A stretch of 64,000 bases of DNA from the NCBI RefSeq assembly GCF_014892575.1, contig NZ_JADBGI010000011.1, positions 293-64,292 of the forward strand, given 5' to 3'. Both the position numbers and the translations under genes were made by a program. The stretch's first letter is position 1, and the number at the start of each line of letters is the position of its first letter. Shown here in pieces: positions 33,493 through 42,644 of the stretch. Under the pieces are notes generated by a model. It saw only the letters and a list, made by a program, of their open reading frames with translations. It did not search any database and was not told where the DNA came from. The DNA comes from Nocardiopsis coralli. Its GTDB lineage: Bacteria; Actinomycetota; Actinomycetes; Streptosporangiales; Streptosporangiaceae.

Positions 33493-35541
33493 ATGCGCTT
33501 GTCTCCCGGACGATTCCTCGCCCGTGTCACCGCGCTCCCCGCGATCGCAGTCTCCGCCTGGCTCCTGGTGACCTTCCCCCTCCTCGCCCTGGGGGCGTTC
33601 ACCCCGTTGCTCTCGGCGATCTTCGGCATCCCCGCCGTCGTCGCCGCGTGCACCCTCGTCCCGCGGCTGATCCCCGAACCGGAGGAGGACCGCGCGCCCT
33701 GGTGGCCGGTCGTGCTGGTCCTGCTCATCGTGGTGGTCTTCGCGGCCGTGCAGATCGCCTACCACGCCGAGGCCCTCGTGATCCGCCGCGATCCTGCCTC
33801 CTACGCGATGTACACGGTGTGGATCGCCGAGAACGGGTCCCTGCCGATCCCGCGCATGCACGAGCTCATCGCCGGCAACGACCCCGCGCTCAGTTACCAG
33901 AGCCTGGCCCACTACGAGCGCGACGACGTGATCTGGCCCCAGTTCATGGCAGGCGCACCGCTGCTCACCAGCATCGGTTACTGGCTGGGCGGGCTCACCG
34001 GGATGCTCGTCACCACGCCGGTCCTGGGCGCCCTCGGCGTCCTGGTCCTCGCCGGGCTCACCGCGCGCCTGGTCGGCGTGCGCTGGGCCCCGCTCGCCGC
34101 GCTGGTCCTGGCGGTCTGCCTCCCGCAGCAGTGGGTCAGCCGGTTCACCTACAGCGAGCCCGTCACACAGATCCTGCTCCTGGGCGGGCTCGTGCTGGCC
34201 TACGACGCCCTGTCCCGGCGCAGCGGCCTCACCGAGCGCTGGGGCCGGACCCACGTGCTCGCAGCCGCGGCCGGGCTGGTCTTCGGGCTCGCCCTGATCA
34301 CCCGCATCGACGTGCTCCGCGACCTGCTGCCCGTGGTCGGGTTCCTCGGGCTCCTGCTGCTCGCCCGCCGCGGCCAGGCGGTCCCGATGCTGGGCGGGCT
34401 CACCGTCGGCGTGCTCATGGGCCTCTACGCCGGGTACGGGCTCTCCTACCCCTACCTGGAGTACCTGTCGGACTCCCTGGTCCCGCTCCTGATGATCTCG
34501 GGTGTGGTCGTCGCGCTCACCGTGGTCGCCACCGCCGCGCTCTGGCGCATGGGGCTGCCCCAGGTGTGGCGGGTGCGGTGGCTGCCCAACGCCGTCGCGA
34601 TCGCCGCCGTCCTGCTCATGGTCGGGCTGGCCCTGCGCCCCGTCCTGTGGCCCGACTACGGCCACGGCAGCGACTTCACCGACCAGTGGGTCGCCGCCGT
34701 TCAGGAGATGGAGGGCCTGCCCGTCGAGGGCAGCCGCACCTACTACGACTTCAGCCTGTACTGGGTCGGCTGGTACGTCGGTCTGGGCAGCGTCCTGTTC
34801 GCGACCTTCGGCGTCGCCCTGGTCCTGCGCAAGCTCGCACAGGGCCGCCTCGCGCAGTGGCTGCTCCCGGCGATGCTCCTGAGCTGGACCGTGGTCACCA
34901 CCCTGCTGCGCCCAGCCATCACCCCCGACCACCCGTGGGCCAGCCGGCGCCTCATCGTGCTGGTGATCCCGGCGTTCATCCTGTTCGCGGTGTGGTTCAC
35001 GGCCTGGCTGACCCGGTACTGCGCCCGCGCCTCCGCCCCGGACCGCCGTGCACTGTCGGCCTCCTTGCCCGCGGTGGTGGCCGCCGGTGCGTCCGTGGCC
35101 ATGATCGGCCCCACCGTGATCACGTCCGCGCAGGGGATCATGGGGTACAGACAGGACGTGGGCACCGTCGCCGCGACCGAGAACCTGTGCGCGTCGCTGC
35201 CCGAGGACGGGTCGGTGGTCGTGGTTGACTCCGGGATGGCGAGCAATTACATGCCGTTGATCCGGAACGTGTGCGGCCTGCCCACCGCCGCGATGAACGA
35301 ACCCGTGCAGGAGGACGTCGACCGGGTCGTCGGAGAGATCCACGACCGCGACCGCACCGCCGTGCTCGCCGGACCGGAATGGCGACCGCTGCAAGAACTC
35401 ACCGGAACCGAACCCGAACGCCCGTTCCGGGTGGTGGCCGAGATGGACCCGAGCACCCTCATGGAACCTCCGACGGGGAGCTGGGGTTTCGAGGGGGACG
35501 TGTGGATCTCCGTCGTCCCGCCCGACGAGAACACCCGCTGA
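33493..35541 (+). CDS. Multispanning glycosyltransferase-like membrane protein (GT39/ArnT-like)
   Basis: A 682-residue protein with about 12 transmembrane helices. An acidic loop after the second helix holds AEALVIRRDPASYAMYTVWIAENGS, where early acidic and Arg residues recall the GT-C catalytic loop. A C-terminal extracytoplasmic domain follows the last helix. GT-C enzymes use polyprenyl-phosphate sugars outside the membrane. Gene order with a GT2 polyprenol-phosphate sugar synthase-like gene and a GT4 supports assembly of an envelope glycan. Acceptor and donor are unknown. Confidence 0.8.
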   Translation: MRLSPGRFLARVTALPAIAVSAWLLVTFPLLALGAFTPLLSAIFGIPAVVAACTLVPRLIPEPEEDRAPWWPVVLVLLIVVVFAAVQIAYHAEALVIRRDPASYAMYTVWIAENGSLPIPRMHELIAGNDPALSYQSLAHYERDDVIWPQFMAGAPLLTSIGYWLGGLTGMLVTTPVLGALGVLVLAGLTARLVGVRWAPLAALVLAVCLPQQWVSRFTYSEPVTQILLLGGLVLAYDALSRRSGLTERWGRTHVLAAAAGLVFGLALITRIDVLRDLLPVVGFLGLLLLARRGQAVPMLGGLTVGVLMGLYAGYGLSYPYLEYLSDSLVPLLMISGVVVALTVVATAALWRMGLPQVWRVRWLPNAVAIAAVLLMVGLALRPVLWPDYGHGSDFTDQWVAAVQEMEGLPVEGSRTYYDFSLYWVGWYVGLGSVLFATFGVALVLRKLAQGRLAQWLLPAMLLSWTVVTTLLRPAITPDHPWASRRLIVLVIPAFILFAVWFTAWLTRYCARASAPDRRALSASLPAVVAAGASVAMIGPTVITSAQGIMGYRQDVGTVAATENLCASLPEDGSVVVVDSGMASNYMPLIRNVCGLPTAAMNEPVQEDVDRVVGEIHDRDRTAVLAGPEWRPLQELTGTEPERPFRVVAEMDPSTLMEPPTGSWGFEGDVWISVVPPDENTR

Positions 35542-35561
35542 ACGACCCCGCTGAGAGAGGC

Positions 35562-36500
35562 ATGACCCCTACACACGAACCCGCCCGCCCGGTCCCCGGT
35601 GGCCCGGAGGACGAACCCCGGGTGACGATCGTGCTGCCCTGCTACAACGAGGAGCACCACGTCGTCGACGAGGTCAAACGCATCTGTGCGGCCATGGACC
35701 AGTCGGGGTGGACCTACGAGCTCCTGGCGGTGGACGACGCCTCCACCGACGGGACCCTCGAACGCCTGCGCGACGTGCAGGACCTCTACCCGTCCATGCG
35801 CGTCATCGCCTTCGGCCACAACGGCGGGGCCGGGACGGTACGCCGCGTCGGCAGCAGCCGGGCGCGCGGGGAGTACGTGGTGTGGACCGACGCCGACATG
35901 AGCTACCCCAACGAGCGCATCCCCGAGCTCGTGCGCATGCTCGACGCCGACCCCGAGACCGACCAGGTCGTGGGCGCCCGCACCACCGAGACGGGGTCGC
36001 ACAAGGCGCTGCGGGTGCCGGCCAAGTGGATGATCCGCAAGATCGCCGAGGGCCTGACCCGCACGCGCATCCCCGACCTCAACTCCGGACTGCGGGTGTT
36101 CCGCCGCGACGTCGCCCGCCCGTACCTGCGCTTGCTGCCGCCCGGGTTCTCCTGCGTCACGACCATCACGCTGGCGTTCCTGTCCAACCAGCACCCGGTG
36201 CGGTACGTGCCCATCGAGTACGCCACACGGGCGGGGCGTTCCAAGTTCCGTTTCGTCAGCGACGCCTACCGCTACATCCTCCAGGTGTTGCGGATGGTCA
36301 TGTATTTCCATCCCCTCAAGGTCCTGATGCCGCCCGCCCTGGTCCTCCTCGGCCTCGGCGCCGGCAAGTTCGTCTTCGACCAGGTGCGCAACCCGCTGTA
36401 CATGCCCAACAACACCGTCATGATCCTCATGACCGGGCTGATCATCGGCGCGATGGCGCTCCTGGCCGACCTGATCGTGCGCTCCAGGGAGCACTCGTGA
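35562..36500 (+). CDS. Family 2 glycosyltransferase (polyprenol-phosphate sugar synthase-like)
   Basis: A 312-residue protein. The GT-A domain has VTIVLPCYNEEHHVVDEV, the donor-binding LLAVDDASTDGT, and the metal-binding VVWTDADMSYPNE, then PDLNSGLRVFRRDV typical of dolichyl-phosphate mannose/glucose synthases. Two C-terminal hydrophobic helices (VLMPPALVLLGLGAGKFVF and VMILMTGLIIGAMALLADLIV) anchor it. It likely transfers a sugar from a nucleotide to polyprenyl phosphate for the adjacent GT-C enzyme. GAGAGAGG precedes the ATG. Confidence 0.9.
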   Translation: MTPTHEPARPVPGGPEDEPRVTIVLPCYNEEHHVVDEVKRICAAMDQSGWTYELLAVDDASTDGTLERLRDVQDLYPSMRVIAFGHNGGAGTVRRVGSSRARGEYVVWTDADMSYPNERIPELVRMLDADPETDQVVGARTTETGSHKALRVPAKWMIRKIAEGLTRTRIPDLNSGLRVFRRDVARPYLRLLPPGFSCVTTITLAFLSNQHPVRYVPIEYATRAGRSKFRFVSDAYRYILQVLRMVMYFHPLKVLMPPALVLLGLGAGKFVFDQVRNPLYMPNNTVMILMTGLIIGAMALLADLIVRSREHS

Positions 36501-37600
36501 GGATCACCCTCGTCGGCCCCGCCCACCCCTACAAGGGCGGAGGGGCCCGCCACACCACCGAACTCGCCCACCGGCTCTCCGCCCGGGGGCACAGCACCGC
36601 GATCGAGTCGTGGCACGCGCAGTACCCGTCGCTGCTCTACCCGGGGCAGCAGACCATCGCCGACCCGGAGGCCGAGACGTTCTCCGGCACCCGCCACCGC
36701 CTGGCCTGGTACCGGCCGGACGGGTGGTGGCGCACGGGCCGGAGGCTCGCACGCGAGTCCGACCTGGTCGTGCTCACCCTGTTCTCGCCCGCGCAGATCC
36801 CCGCCTACCTGGGCATCCTCGCCGGGCTGTGCTCGCGCCGGGACCGCGCGCGGGTGGTGGCGCTGTGCCACAACGTGCTGCCGCACGAACGGCGTTCCGT
36901 GGACGTCAGCCTCACCCGGGCCCTGCTGCGGAGGGTCGACGGGATCCTCACGCACAGCGCCGAGCAGGCCCACCTCGCGCGGGGGCTGCTGCGCGGGGAC
37001 CAGGCCGACCCGGTCGTGGCCTCGATGCCGCCGCACCTGCCCGAGACCGGGGGCGCGGTGGAACAGCCGTGCGGGGAACGCCGCCACCTGCTCTTCCTCG
37101 GGATGGTGCGGCCGTACAAGGGCGTGGACCTGCTGCTGCGCGCGCTGGCCGAGGGCGCGCCGGACGACGTCGCGCTCACCGTCGCGGGCGAGTTCTGGGG
37201 CGGGACCGCGGAGCTGTCCGCGCTCGCCGGGGAACTGGGCCTGAGCGACCGGGTGACGCTGCGCGACGGGTACGTGCCGGCCGAGGAGCTGCCGGAGCTG
37301 TTCGCCGGCGCCGACGCGGCCGTGCTCCCGTACCGTTCGGCGACCGCGACGCAGAACGTGTGGATGGCGCACGAACACGGCGTCCCGGTGATCGCCACGC
37401 GTGCGGGGACCCTGCCGGACCACGTGAGCGAGGGTGTGGACGGCCTGCTGTGCGCCCCCGGCGAGGTGGAGGACCTGGCACGGGCGCTGCGTGAGTTCTA
37501 CATGCCCGGGGTGCCGGAGAAACTGCGCGCCGGTGTACGCCCCGTCGACCCCGGGCCGCACTGGGACACCTACGTGGGGCGGTTGCTCTCCTCGGCCTGA
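36497..37600 (+). CDS. Family 4 glycosyltransferase
   Basis: A 367-residue GT-B glycosyltransferase. The N-terminal nucleotide fold begins MRITLVGPAHPYKGGGARHTTELAHRL; the C-terminal half contains FLGMVRPYKGVDLLLRAL and the donor site AAVLPYRSATATQNVWMAHEHGVPVIAT, with the usual catalytic Glu replaced by Gln in TQNVW, a common GT4 variant. The GTG overlaps the previous stop by 4 bp, showing coupling. The third member of an envelope glycan cassette. Confidence 0.88.
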   Translation: MRITLVGPAHPYKGGGARHTTELAHRLSARGHSTAIESWHAQYPSLLYPGQQTIADPEAETFSGTRHRLAWYRPDGWWRTGRRLARESDLVVLTLFSPAQIPAYLGILAGLCSRRDRARVVALCHNVLPHERRSVDVSLTRALLRRVDGILTHSAEQAHLARGLLRGDQADPVVASMPPHLPETGGAVEQPCGERRHLLFLGMVRPYKGVDLLLRALAEGAPDDVALTVAGEFWGGTAELSALAGELGLSDRVTLRDGYVPAEELPELFAGADAAVLPYRSATATQNVWMAHEHGVPVIATRAGTLPDHVSEGVDGLLCAPGEVEDLARALREFYMPGVPEKLRAGVRPVDPGPHWDTYVGRLLSSA

Positions 37601-38601
37601 GCGCTCCCGTGCGGGCCGGGGCGTGAACGCGAGGCGAGCAGGCCCGTCCCGGCCCACGCGAGGTCGGCGACGGTCATGACCAGGCGGGACAGGACGGCGA
37701 GCACGAGTGCGGCGCCCGCGTCCACGACCGGGGCGAGCGCGACGACCAGGACGGCCTCGCGCACGCCCAGGCCCGCGGGCGCGAAGACCACGAGCAGGCC
37801 CAGGGTCCACGCGAGTGCGTAGGCGCCCACGGCCGGGCCGAGCGAGGAGAGCGGGTCGCCGCCGACGGCCCACGTGAGGACCCACAGGTGGGCGCCGAGG
37901 GGGATCCACGCGATCAGGGTCCAGGCGACGGCGGCGGTGATCGCGCGTCCGCCCACGTCCAGGGACCCGGACTCGGCGACCTCCCGGAACCGCGCGAACG
38001 GGCGTGCCGCCAGCCCCAGCCCCCACGCGACCACCTTCGGGTGCAGGGCGGCCAGCAGCAGCGGGGCGAGCGCGAGCGCCCACCACCAGCGCCTGGCGGC
38101 CTCGGCCGAGGACAGGGGCAGCGCGACCGCTGCGACCGCGAGCCCGGTCGCGACCGTCACGGCCACGGCGAGCAGGGTGGCGGCGGCGCCGCGCGTGCGG
38201 GGGACGGCGTGGTCGCGGGCCAGTTCCACCTGGGCGACGAAGGCCCACACGGAACCGGGCAGGTACTTGCCGAGCTGGCCGACGAACATCACGCGCGCCG
38301 CCACACGGCGGGGGAGGGGCGAACCCAGCCCGGCCAGCAGCGCCCGCCACGCCATCATCTGCGCGGCGAGCCCGGCCATCCCGGCCAGGACCGCGGCGGG
38401 CGGCGCCCACGGCGGGAGGTCGAGGAGGGCCTCGCGCGCCTGACCCCAGTGGGTGTGCAGCGCCCACCCGGCGGCCGCGCACACGAGCACGAGCAGCCCC
38501 AGGCGTACCGCCCGGTTGGCGCGCAGGCGGGCGAGGAGGCCGGGCGCCCCGGCCTCGCCGGGTTCGCCGGTCCCGCCGGCTCCGTTCGCGGTGCGTTCCA
38601 C
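37570..38601 (-). CDS. LPG synthase-like (YbhN/AglD) flippase-domain membrane protein
   Basis: A 343-residue membrane protein with about eight helices and the family signature VGQLGKYLPGSVWAFVAQVELARDH followed by FAPAGLGVREAVLV near the C-terminus. Relatives are lysylphosphatidylglycerol synthase transmembrane domains and AglD, linked to lipid or polyprenol-sugar transport. The soluble transferase domain is absent. The end overlaps the GT4 gene by 31 bp on the opposite strand, so it is a neighbour in function but not in transcript. Confidence 0.87.
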   Translation of the reverse strand: MERTANGAGGTGEPGEAGAPGLLARLRANRAVRLGLLVLVCAAAGWALHTHWGQAREALLDLPPWAPPAAVLAGMAGLAAQMMAWRALLAGLGSPLPRRVAARVMFVGQLGKYLPGSVWAFVAQVELARDHAVPRTRGAAATLLAVAVTVATGLAVAAVALPLSSAEAARRWWWALALAPLLLAALHPKVVAWGLGLAARPFARFREVAESGSLDVGGRAITAAVAWTLIAWIPLGAHLWVLTWAVGGDPLSSLGPAVGAYALAWTLGLLVVFAPAGLGVREAVLVVALAPVVDAGAALVLAVLSRLVMTVADLAWAGTGLLASRSRPGPHGSAQAEESNRPT

Positions 38602-38650
38602 GCCTCGACTCTAGGCGTGCCGTGCGGTGGGGTCGGCGACCTCATGCCGG

Positions 38651-38706
38651 GGATCTTGCTACCAGAGCCGGTAACGGCGCCCAAGTCGGCTCTGGTGGCA
38701 AGATCC
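38651..38706. repeat. 56-bp dispersed inverted-repeat element, copy B
   Basis: 20-nt arms beginning GGATCTTGCTACC with one G-U pair and a 16-nt loop, GTAACGGCGCCCAAGT. Stem and loop length equal copy A (23693-23748). It sits between divergent genes, so it is not simply a terminator. Confidence 0.92.
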
Positions 38707-38763
38707 CGCGACTGGGGGCGGTGCGCTCGCGGGCCCGCGCGGGCCGACGCGTAGGGTGCGCGT

Positions 38764-41391
38764 ATGAGTGGTGCGAACGACCCGGATTCCGTCACACCCC
38801 CGACCCCGTCGGCGATGCGCAGGGCCCTGGCCCGCGCGCGGGACGGCAAGACCCTGGACGCGACCGAGGCCGAAGTGCTCCTGCACGCGCGCGGCGAGGA
38901 CCTCGAGACCCTGCTCGACCACGCCGGCCGTGTGCGCGACGCCGGCCTGGAGGCCCACGGCCGGCCCGGGGTGGTCACCTACAGCCGCAAGGTCTTCGTC
39001 CCCCTGACCCGCTTGTGCCGCGACCGCTGCCACTACTGCACGTTCGCGACCGTGCCCGGCAGGCTCGACGCCCCCTTCCTGTCTCCGGACGAGGTCCTCG
39101 ACATCGCCCGCGAGGGCGCCGCCATGGGCTGCAAGGAGGCCCTCTTCACGCTCGGCGACCGCCCCGAGGACCGCTGGAGCCAGGCCGCCGAGTGGCTGGG
39201 CGCGCACGGATACGACGACACGCTCTCCTACGTCCGGGCCATGGCGATCATGGTCCTGGAGGAGACCGGCCTGCTCCCGCACCTCAACCCGGGCGTGCTG
39301 GGCTGGTCCGACCTCCAGCGCCTCAAACCGGTCGCCCCGTCCATGGGGATGATGCTGGAGACCACCTCCGAGCGCCTGTTCACCGAGAAGGGCCAGGCGC
39401 ACTACGGCAGCCCGGACAAGGACCCCGCGGTCCGCCTCCGGGTGCTCGAGGACGCCGGGCGCTCCAACGTCCCCTTCACCACCGGGATCCTGCTCGGCAT
39501 CGGCGAGAACCACACCGAGCGCGCCGAGTCGATCTTCGCGATGCGCGGGGCCGCCCGTCGCTACGGCGGGATCCAGGAGGTCATCGTGCAGAACTTCCGG
39601 GCCAAACCCGCCACCGCGATGATGAACCGCCCGGACGCCGAGATCGACGAGATGGCGGCGACGATCGCCGTGACCCGCCTGGTCATGGGCCCCAAGGCGC
39701 ACATCCAGGCCCCGCCCAACCTCATCGGCGGCGAACACGGCGGCCGCGACGAGTACGCCCTCATGCTCCGTGCGGGCATCGACGACTGGGGCGGGGTCTC
39801 ACCGCTCACCCCCGACCACGTCAACCCCGAACGCCCCTGGCCCCAGATCGACGACCTGGCCGCCCGCACCACCGAGCACGGATTCACCCTGCGCGAGCGC
39901 CTCACCGTCTACCCCGAGTACGTGCGCGCGGGGGAACCGTGGCTGGACCCGCGCATCTCCGCCCACGTCGCCGCCCTCGCAGACCCGGAGACCGGCCTGG
40001 CCGCGGAGGACGCCCCTGTGCGCGGCCGCCCGTGGCAGGAGCCCGAGGCCGCCCTCACCTCCACCGGGCGCACCGACCTGCACACCGGCATCGACGCCGA
40101 GGGCCGCACCGGCGACCGCCGCGGCGACTTCGACGCGGTCTACGGCGACTGGGACGAGCTCAGCGCGGGCGTGGACCGCGAGGGCGCCGTCCCGCGCCGG
40201 TTCGACCCGGACATCGCCGACGCCCTCCGTGCCGCCGAGCACGACCCGGCCGGCCTCGACGACGACCAGGCCCTCGCGCTCCTGCACGCCGACGGCCCCG
40301 AGCTCGAGGCCCTCACCGGCCTGGCCGACCGGGTGCGCCGCGACACCGTGGGCGACGACGTCACCTACATCGTCACCAGGAACATCAACTTCACGAACGT
40401 CTGTTACACGGGCTGCCGTTTCTGCGCCTTCGCCCAGCGCCGGACCGACGCCGACGCCTACACGCTGTCCCTGGACCAGGTCGCCGACCGGGCCGAGGAG
40501 GCGTGGAAGGCCGGCGCCTCCGAGGTGTGCATGCAGGGCGGTATCCACCCCGACCTGCCCGGCAGCGCCTACTTCGACCTGGCCGCGGCGGTGCGCGAAC
40601 GTGTCCCGGACATGCACGTGCACGCCTTCAGCCCGATGGAGGTCGTCAACGGCGCGGCCCGCACCGACCTCCCGGTGCGCGAGTGGCTCACCCGGGCGCG
40701 CGACGCAGGCCTGGGGTCCCTCCCGGGCACGGCCGCGGAGATCCTCGACGACGAGGTGCGGTGGATCCTCACCAAGGGCAAGCTGCCCGCCCGCGAGTGG
40801 ATCGACGTGGTGACCACCGCGCACGACCTGGGCCTGCCGACCACGTCCACGATGATGTACGGCCACGTGGACTCGCCCCACCACTGGGTCGCGCACATCA
40901 AGCTGATCCGGTCGCTGCAGGAACGTTCGCTGGAACGCAACGGCGTGCGCGGGTTCACCGAGTTCGTGCCGCTGCCGTTCGTGCACACCAACGCGCCCAT
41001 CTACCTCGCCGGCCTGGCGCGCACCGGGCCGACCGTGCGGGAGAACCGTGCGGTGCACGCCCTGGCGCGGCTGCTGCTGCACGGCGCGATCGACAACATC
41101 CAGTGCTCGTGGGTCAAGCTCGCCGAGGACACCTGCCGCCAGTTGCTGGCCGGCGGCGTCAACGACGTGGGCGGCACGCTCATGGAGGAGACGATCAGCC
41201 GGATGGCCGGTTCCGGCGAGGGTTCGTACAAGACCATCAGCGACATCCGGGCGCTGGTGGAGCCCACGGGCCGCCCGCTGCGCCAGCGCACCACGCTCTA
41301 CGGCCCGGTGAGCGAGGAGCGCCTCCGGGTGGCCGAGGAGAACGACGGGGTGGCCCCGAGCATCCTGCGCCCCAACCTGCCGCTGGTCTGA
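38764..41391 (+). CDS. fbiC: 7,8-didemethyl-8-hydroxy-5-deazariboflavin (FO) synthase
   Basis: An 875-residue bifunctional radical SAM enzyme making FO, the chromophore of coenzyme F420, from a ribityl-uracil intermediate and tyrosine. It fuses CofG (residues about 70-370, cluster motif CRDRCHYC at Cys85-Cys92) and CofH (residues about 530-860, cluster motif CYTGCRFC near Cys547). Both CxxxCxxC motifs are intact, and later CofH landmarks such as [10 protein letters not shown] and [10 protein letters not shown] are present. It is unlinked to fbiAB by about 6 kb. A shared terminator separates it from the chitinase. Confidence 0.97.
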   Translation: MSGANDPDSVTPPTPSAMRRALARARDGKTLDATEAEVLLHARGEDLETLLDHAGRVRDAGLEAHGRPGVVTYSRKVFVPLTRLCRDRCHYCTFATVPGRLDAPFLSPDEVLDIAREGAAMGCKEALFTLGDRPEDRWSQAAEWLGAHGYDDTLSYVRAMAIMVLEETGLLPHLNPGVLGWSDLQRLKPVAPSMGMMLETTSERLFTEKGQAHYGSPDKDPAVRLRVLEDAGRSNVPFTTGILLGIGENHTERAESIFAMRGAARRYGGIQEVIVQNFRAKPATAMMNRPDAEIDEMAATIAVTRLVMGPKAHIQAPPNLIGGEHGGRDEYALMLRAGIDDWGGVSPLTPDHVNPERPWPQIDDLAARTTEHGFTLRERLTVYPEYVRAGEPWLDPRISAHVAALADPETGLAAEDAPVRGRPWQEPEAALTSTGRTDLHTGIDAEGRTGDRRGDFDAVYGDWDELSAGVDREGAVPRRFDPDIADALRAAEHDPAGLDDDQALALLHADGPELEALTGLADRVRRDTVGDDVTYIVTRNINFTNVCYTGCRFCAFAQRRTDADAYTLSLDQVADRAEEAWKAGASEVCMQGGIHPDLPGSAYFDLAAAVRERVPDMHVHAFSPMEVVNGAARTDLPVREWLTRARDAGLGSLPGTAAEILDDEVRWILTKGKLPAREWIDVVTTAHDLGLPTTSTMMYGHVDSPHHWVAHIKLIRSLQERSLERNGVRGFTEFVPLPFVHTNAPIYLAGLARTGPTVRENRAVHALARLLLHGAIDNIQCSWVKLAEDTCRQLLAGGVNDVGGTLMEETISRMAGSGEGSYKTISDIRALVEPTGRPLRQRTTLYGPVSEERLRVAEENDGVAPSILRPNLPLV

Positions 41392-41407
41392 CCCGCCGCA
41401 CACGAAG

Positions 41408-41439
41408 GGGCGGGGCGCCGGGGGATCGGCGCCCCGCCC
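41408..41439. terminator. Bidirectional terminator between fbiC and chitinase
   Basis: A perfect 13-bp stem GGGCGGGGCGCCG/CGGCGCCCCGCCC with a 6-nt loop, between convergent genes. Confidence 0.8.
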
Positions 41440-41451
41440 GTCGGGGAAAGG

Positions 41452-42477
41452 TCAGTTCAGGCGCGGGGCCACGGTGTCGGCGAACGCGTACCCGTTCGCG
41501 GCGTCCCAGTTGATCGACCAGGTCATCACGCCGCCGATCGGGCCGTAGGGCGACTCGGGCGAGAACGAACCGCAGGAGGAGCCCTCCTCCAGGCAGTCCA
41601 GGGCGTCGACGACACCCTCGGGCTCCAGGTACCCGCCGCCGGCGGCGTCCTCCGTGGCGGGCAGGCCGAGGCCGACCTGGTGGGGTTCGAGGTCCATCTC
41701 CAGCTGGATGCAGGCGAGCGCGGCCACGAAGTCGGACGTGCCCTGCTCGTACACCGAACCGTCGCAGCCCTCCATCGACCCGGAGTTGTAGTACTGCATG
41801 TTCACCAGCGTGAGGATGTCGGAGATGTTCTCCGCGAGCTGGTAGTAGTCCTCGTCCGGGCTCTGGAAGTCGATGGTCTGCGGCGCCATCGTGATGATCG
41901 GGTCGGTGTCGGCGAGACCGTCGAGCTGCTGCAGGGCGTCGGTCATGTGCTCGGCGTCGATGCCGTGCTCGAGGTCGATGTCGACGCCGTCGAACCCGTA
42001 GTCCTCCATGAGTTCGTGTGTGGTCTCGGCGAAGTTCTCGGCCTGCTCGGGGTCGGTCACGTCGACGTGACCGAGTTCGCCGCCGACGGAGATGATGACG
42101 CTGGTCCCGGCGTCCTGCAGGCCGGCGAGGTCGTCGCGGAACTCCTCGTCGGTGTAGCCGTCGAGTTCGTCGCCGGCCACATCGAAGGTGATGCCTCCGT
42201 CGAGCTCGGGGTGGTTGTCGGCGAAGGCCACGGCCACGAGGTTGTACTCCTCGGGCACGTCGGCGAGCGGCATGACCGTGGACCCGTTGTCGAAGTTGTG
42301 CCAGTACCCGGTGAGCCACTGCCCGTCCTGCTGGGGCGCGGTGTCGGCGACCGTGTCGGCCTCCTGCGGCCCGGGGGTCTGGGCCGCGGCGACACCTGCG
42401 GCACCGAGCGCGAGCGCGGCGGTCAGGGCGACGCCGGCGCGGACGCCGGTCCTGTTCCTCTTGCGGTGTGTGCTCAA
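41452..42477 (-). CDS. Secreted GH18 chitinase
   Basis: A 341-residue secreted glycosidase. The signal peptide is basic (THRKRNR), then VALTAALALGAAGVAAAQ, ending near residue 33. The catalytic motif DGVDIDLE is present with D163, D166, D168 and E170 (DxxDxDxE), the general acid being E170. No carbohydrate-binding module is seen. The start is TTG at 42477, chosen because GGAAGGA lies seven nt upstream and the signal begins there. A promoter is visible 65 nt upstream. Confidence 0.93.
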   Translation of the reverse strand: MSTHRKRNRTGVRAGVALTAALALGAAGVAAAQTPGPQEADTVADTAPQQDGQWLTGYWHNFDNGSTVMPLADVPEEYNLVAVAFADNHPELDGGITFDVAGDELDGYTDEEFRDDLAGLQDAGTSVIISVGGELGHVDVTDPEQAENFAETTHELMEDYGFDGVDIDLEHGIDAEHMTDALQQLDGLADTDPIITMAPQTIDFQSPDEDYYQLAENISDILTLVNMQYYNSGSMEGCDGSVYEQGTSDFVAALACIQLEMDLEPHQVGLGLPATEDAAGGGYLEPEGVVDALDCLEEGSSCGSFSPESPYGPIGGVMTWSINWDAANGYAFADTVAPRLN

Positions 42478-42541
42478 GGGGGTTCCTTCCGTCGAGCGGG
42501 GGACGAAGGGGGGCTCGGAGAACCCGAAATTGTGAAGAAAC

Positions 42542-42569
42542 CTTAGAGTTGCGTCGGGTCGCGGGTCAA
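42542..42569 (-). promoter_or_regulatory. Promoter of the chitinase gene
   Basis: On the minus strand TTGACC (42564-42569), a 16-bp spacer and TCTAAG (42542-42547), in an AT-rich patch. No clear chitinase-type direct repeat operator is visible around it. Confidence 0.55.
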
Positions 42570-42644
42570 CGGGAATCGGAAAGTAAGTTTGCAGTTTCGT
42601 TGGGAACGCGGTCCCCGGCGCATCCGTCCCCCTGGTCACCCCCG

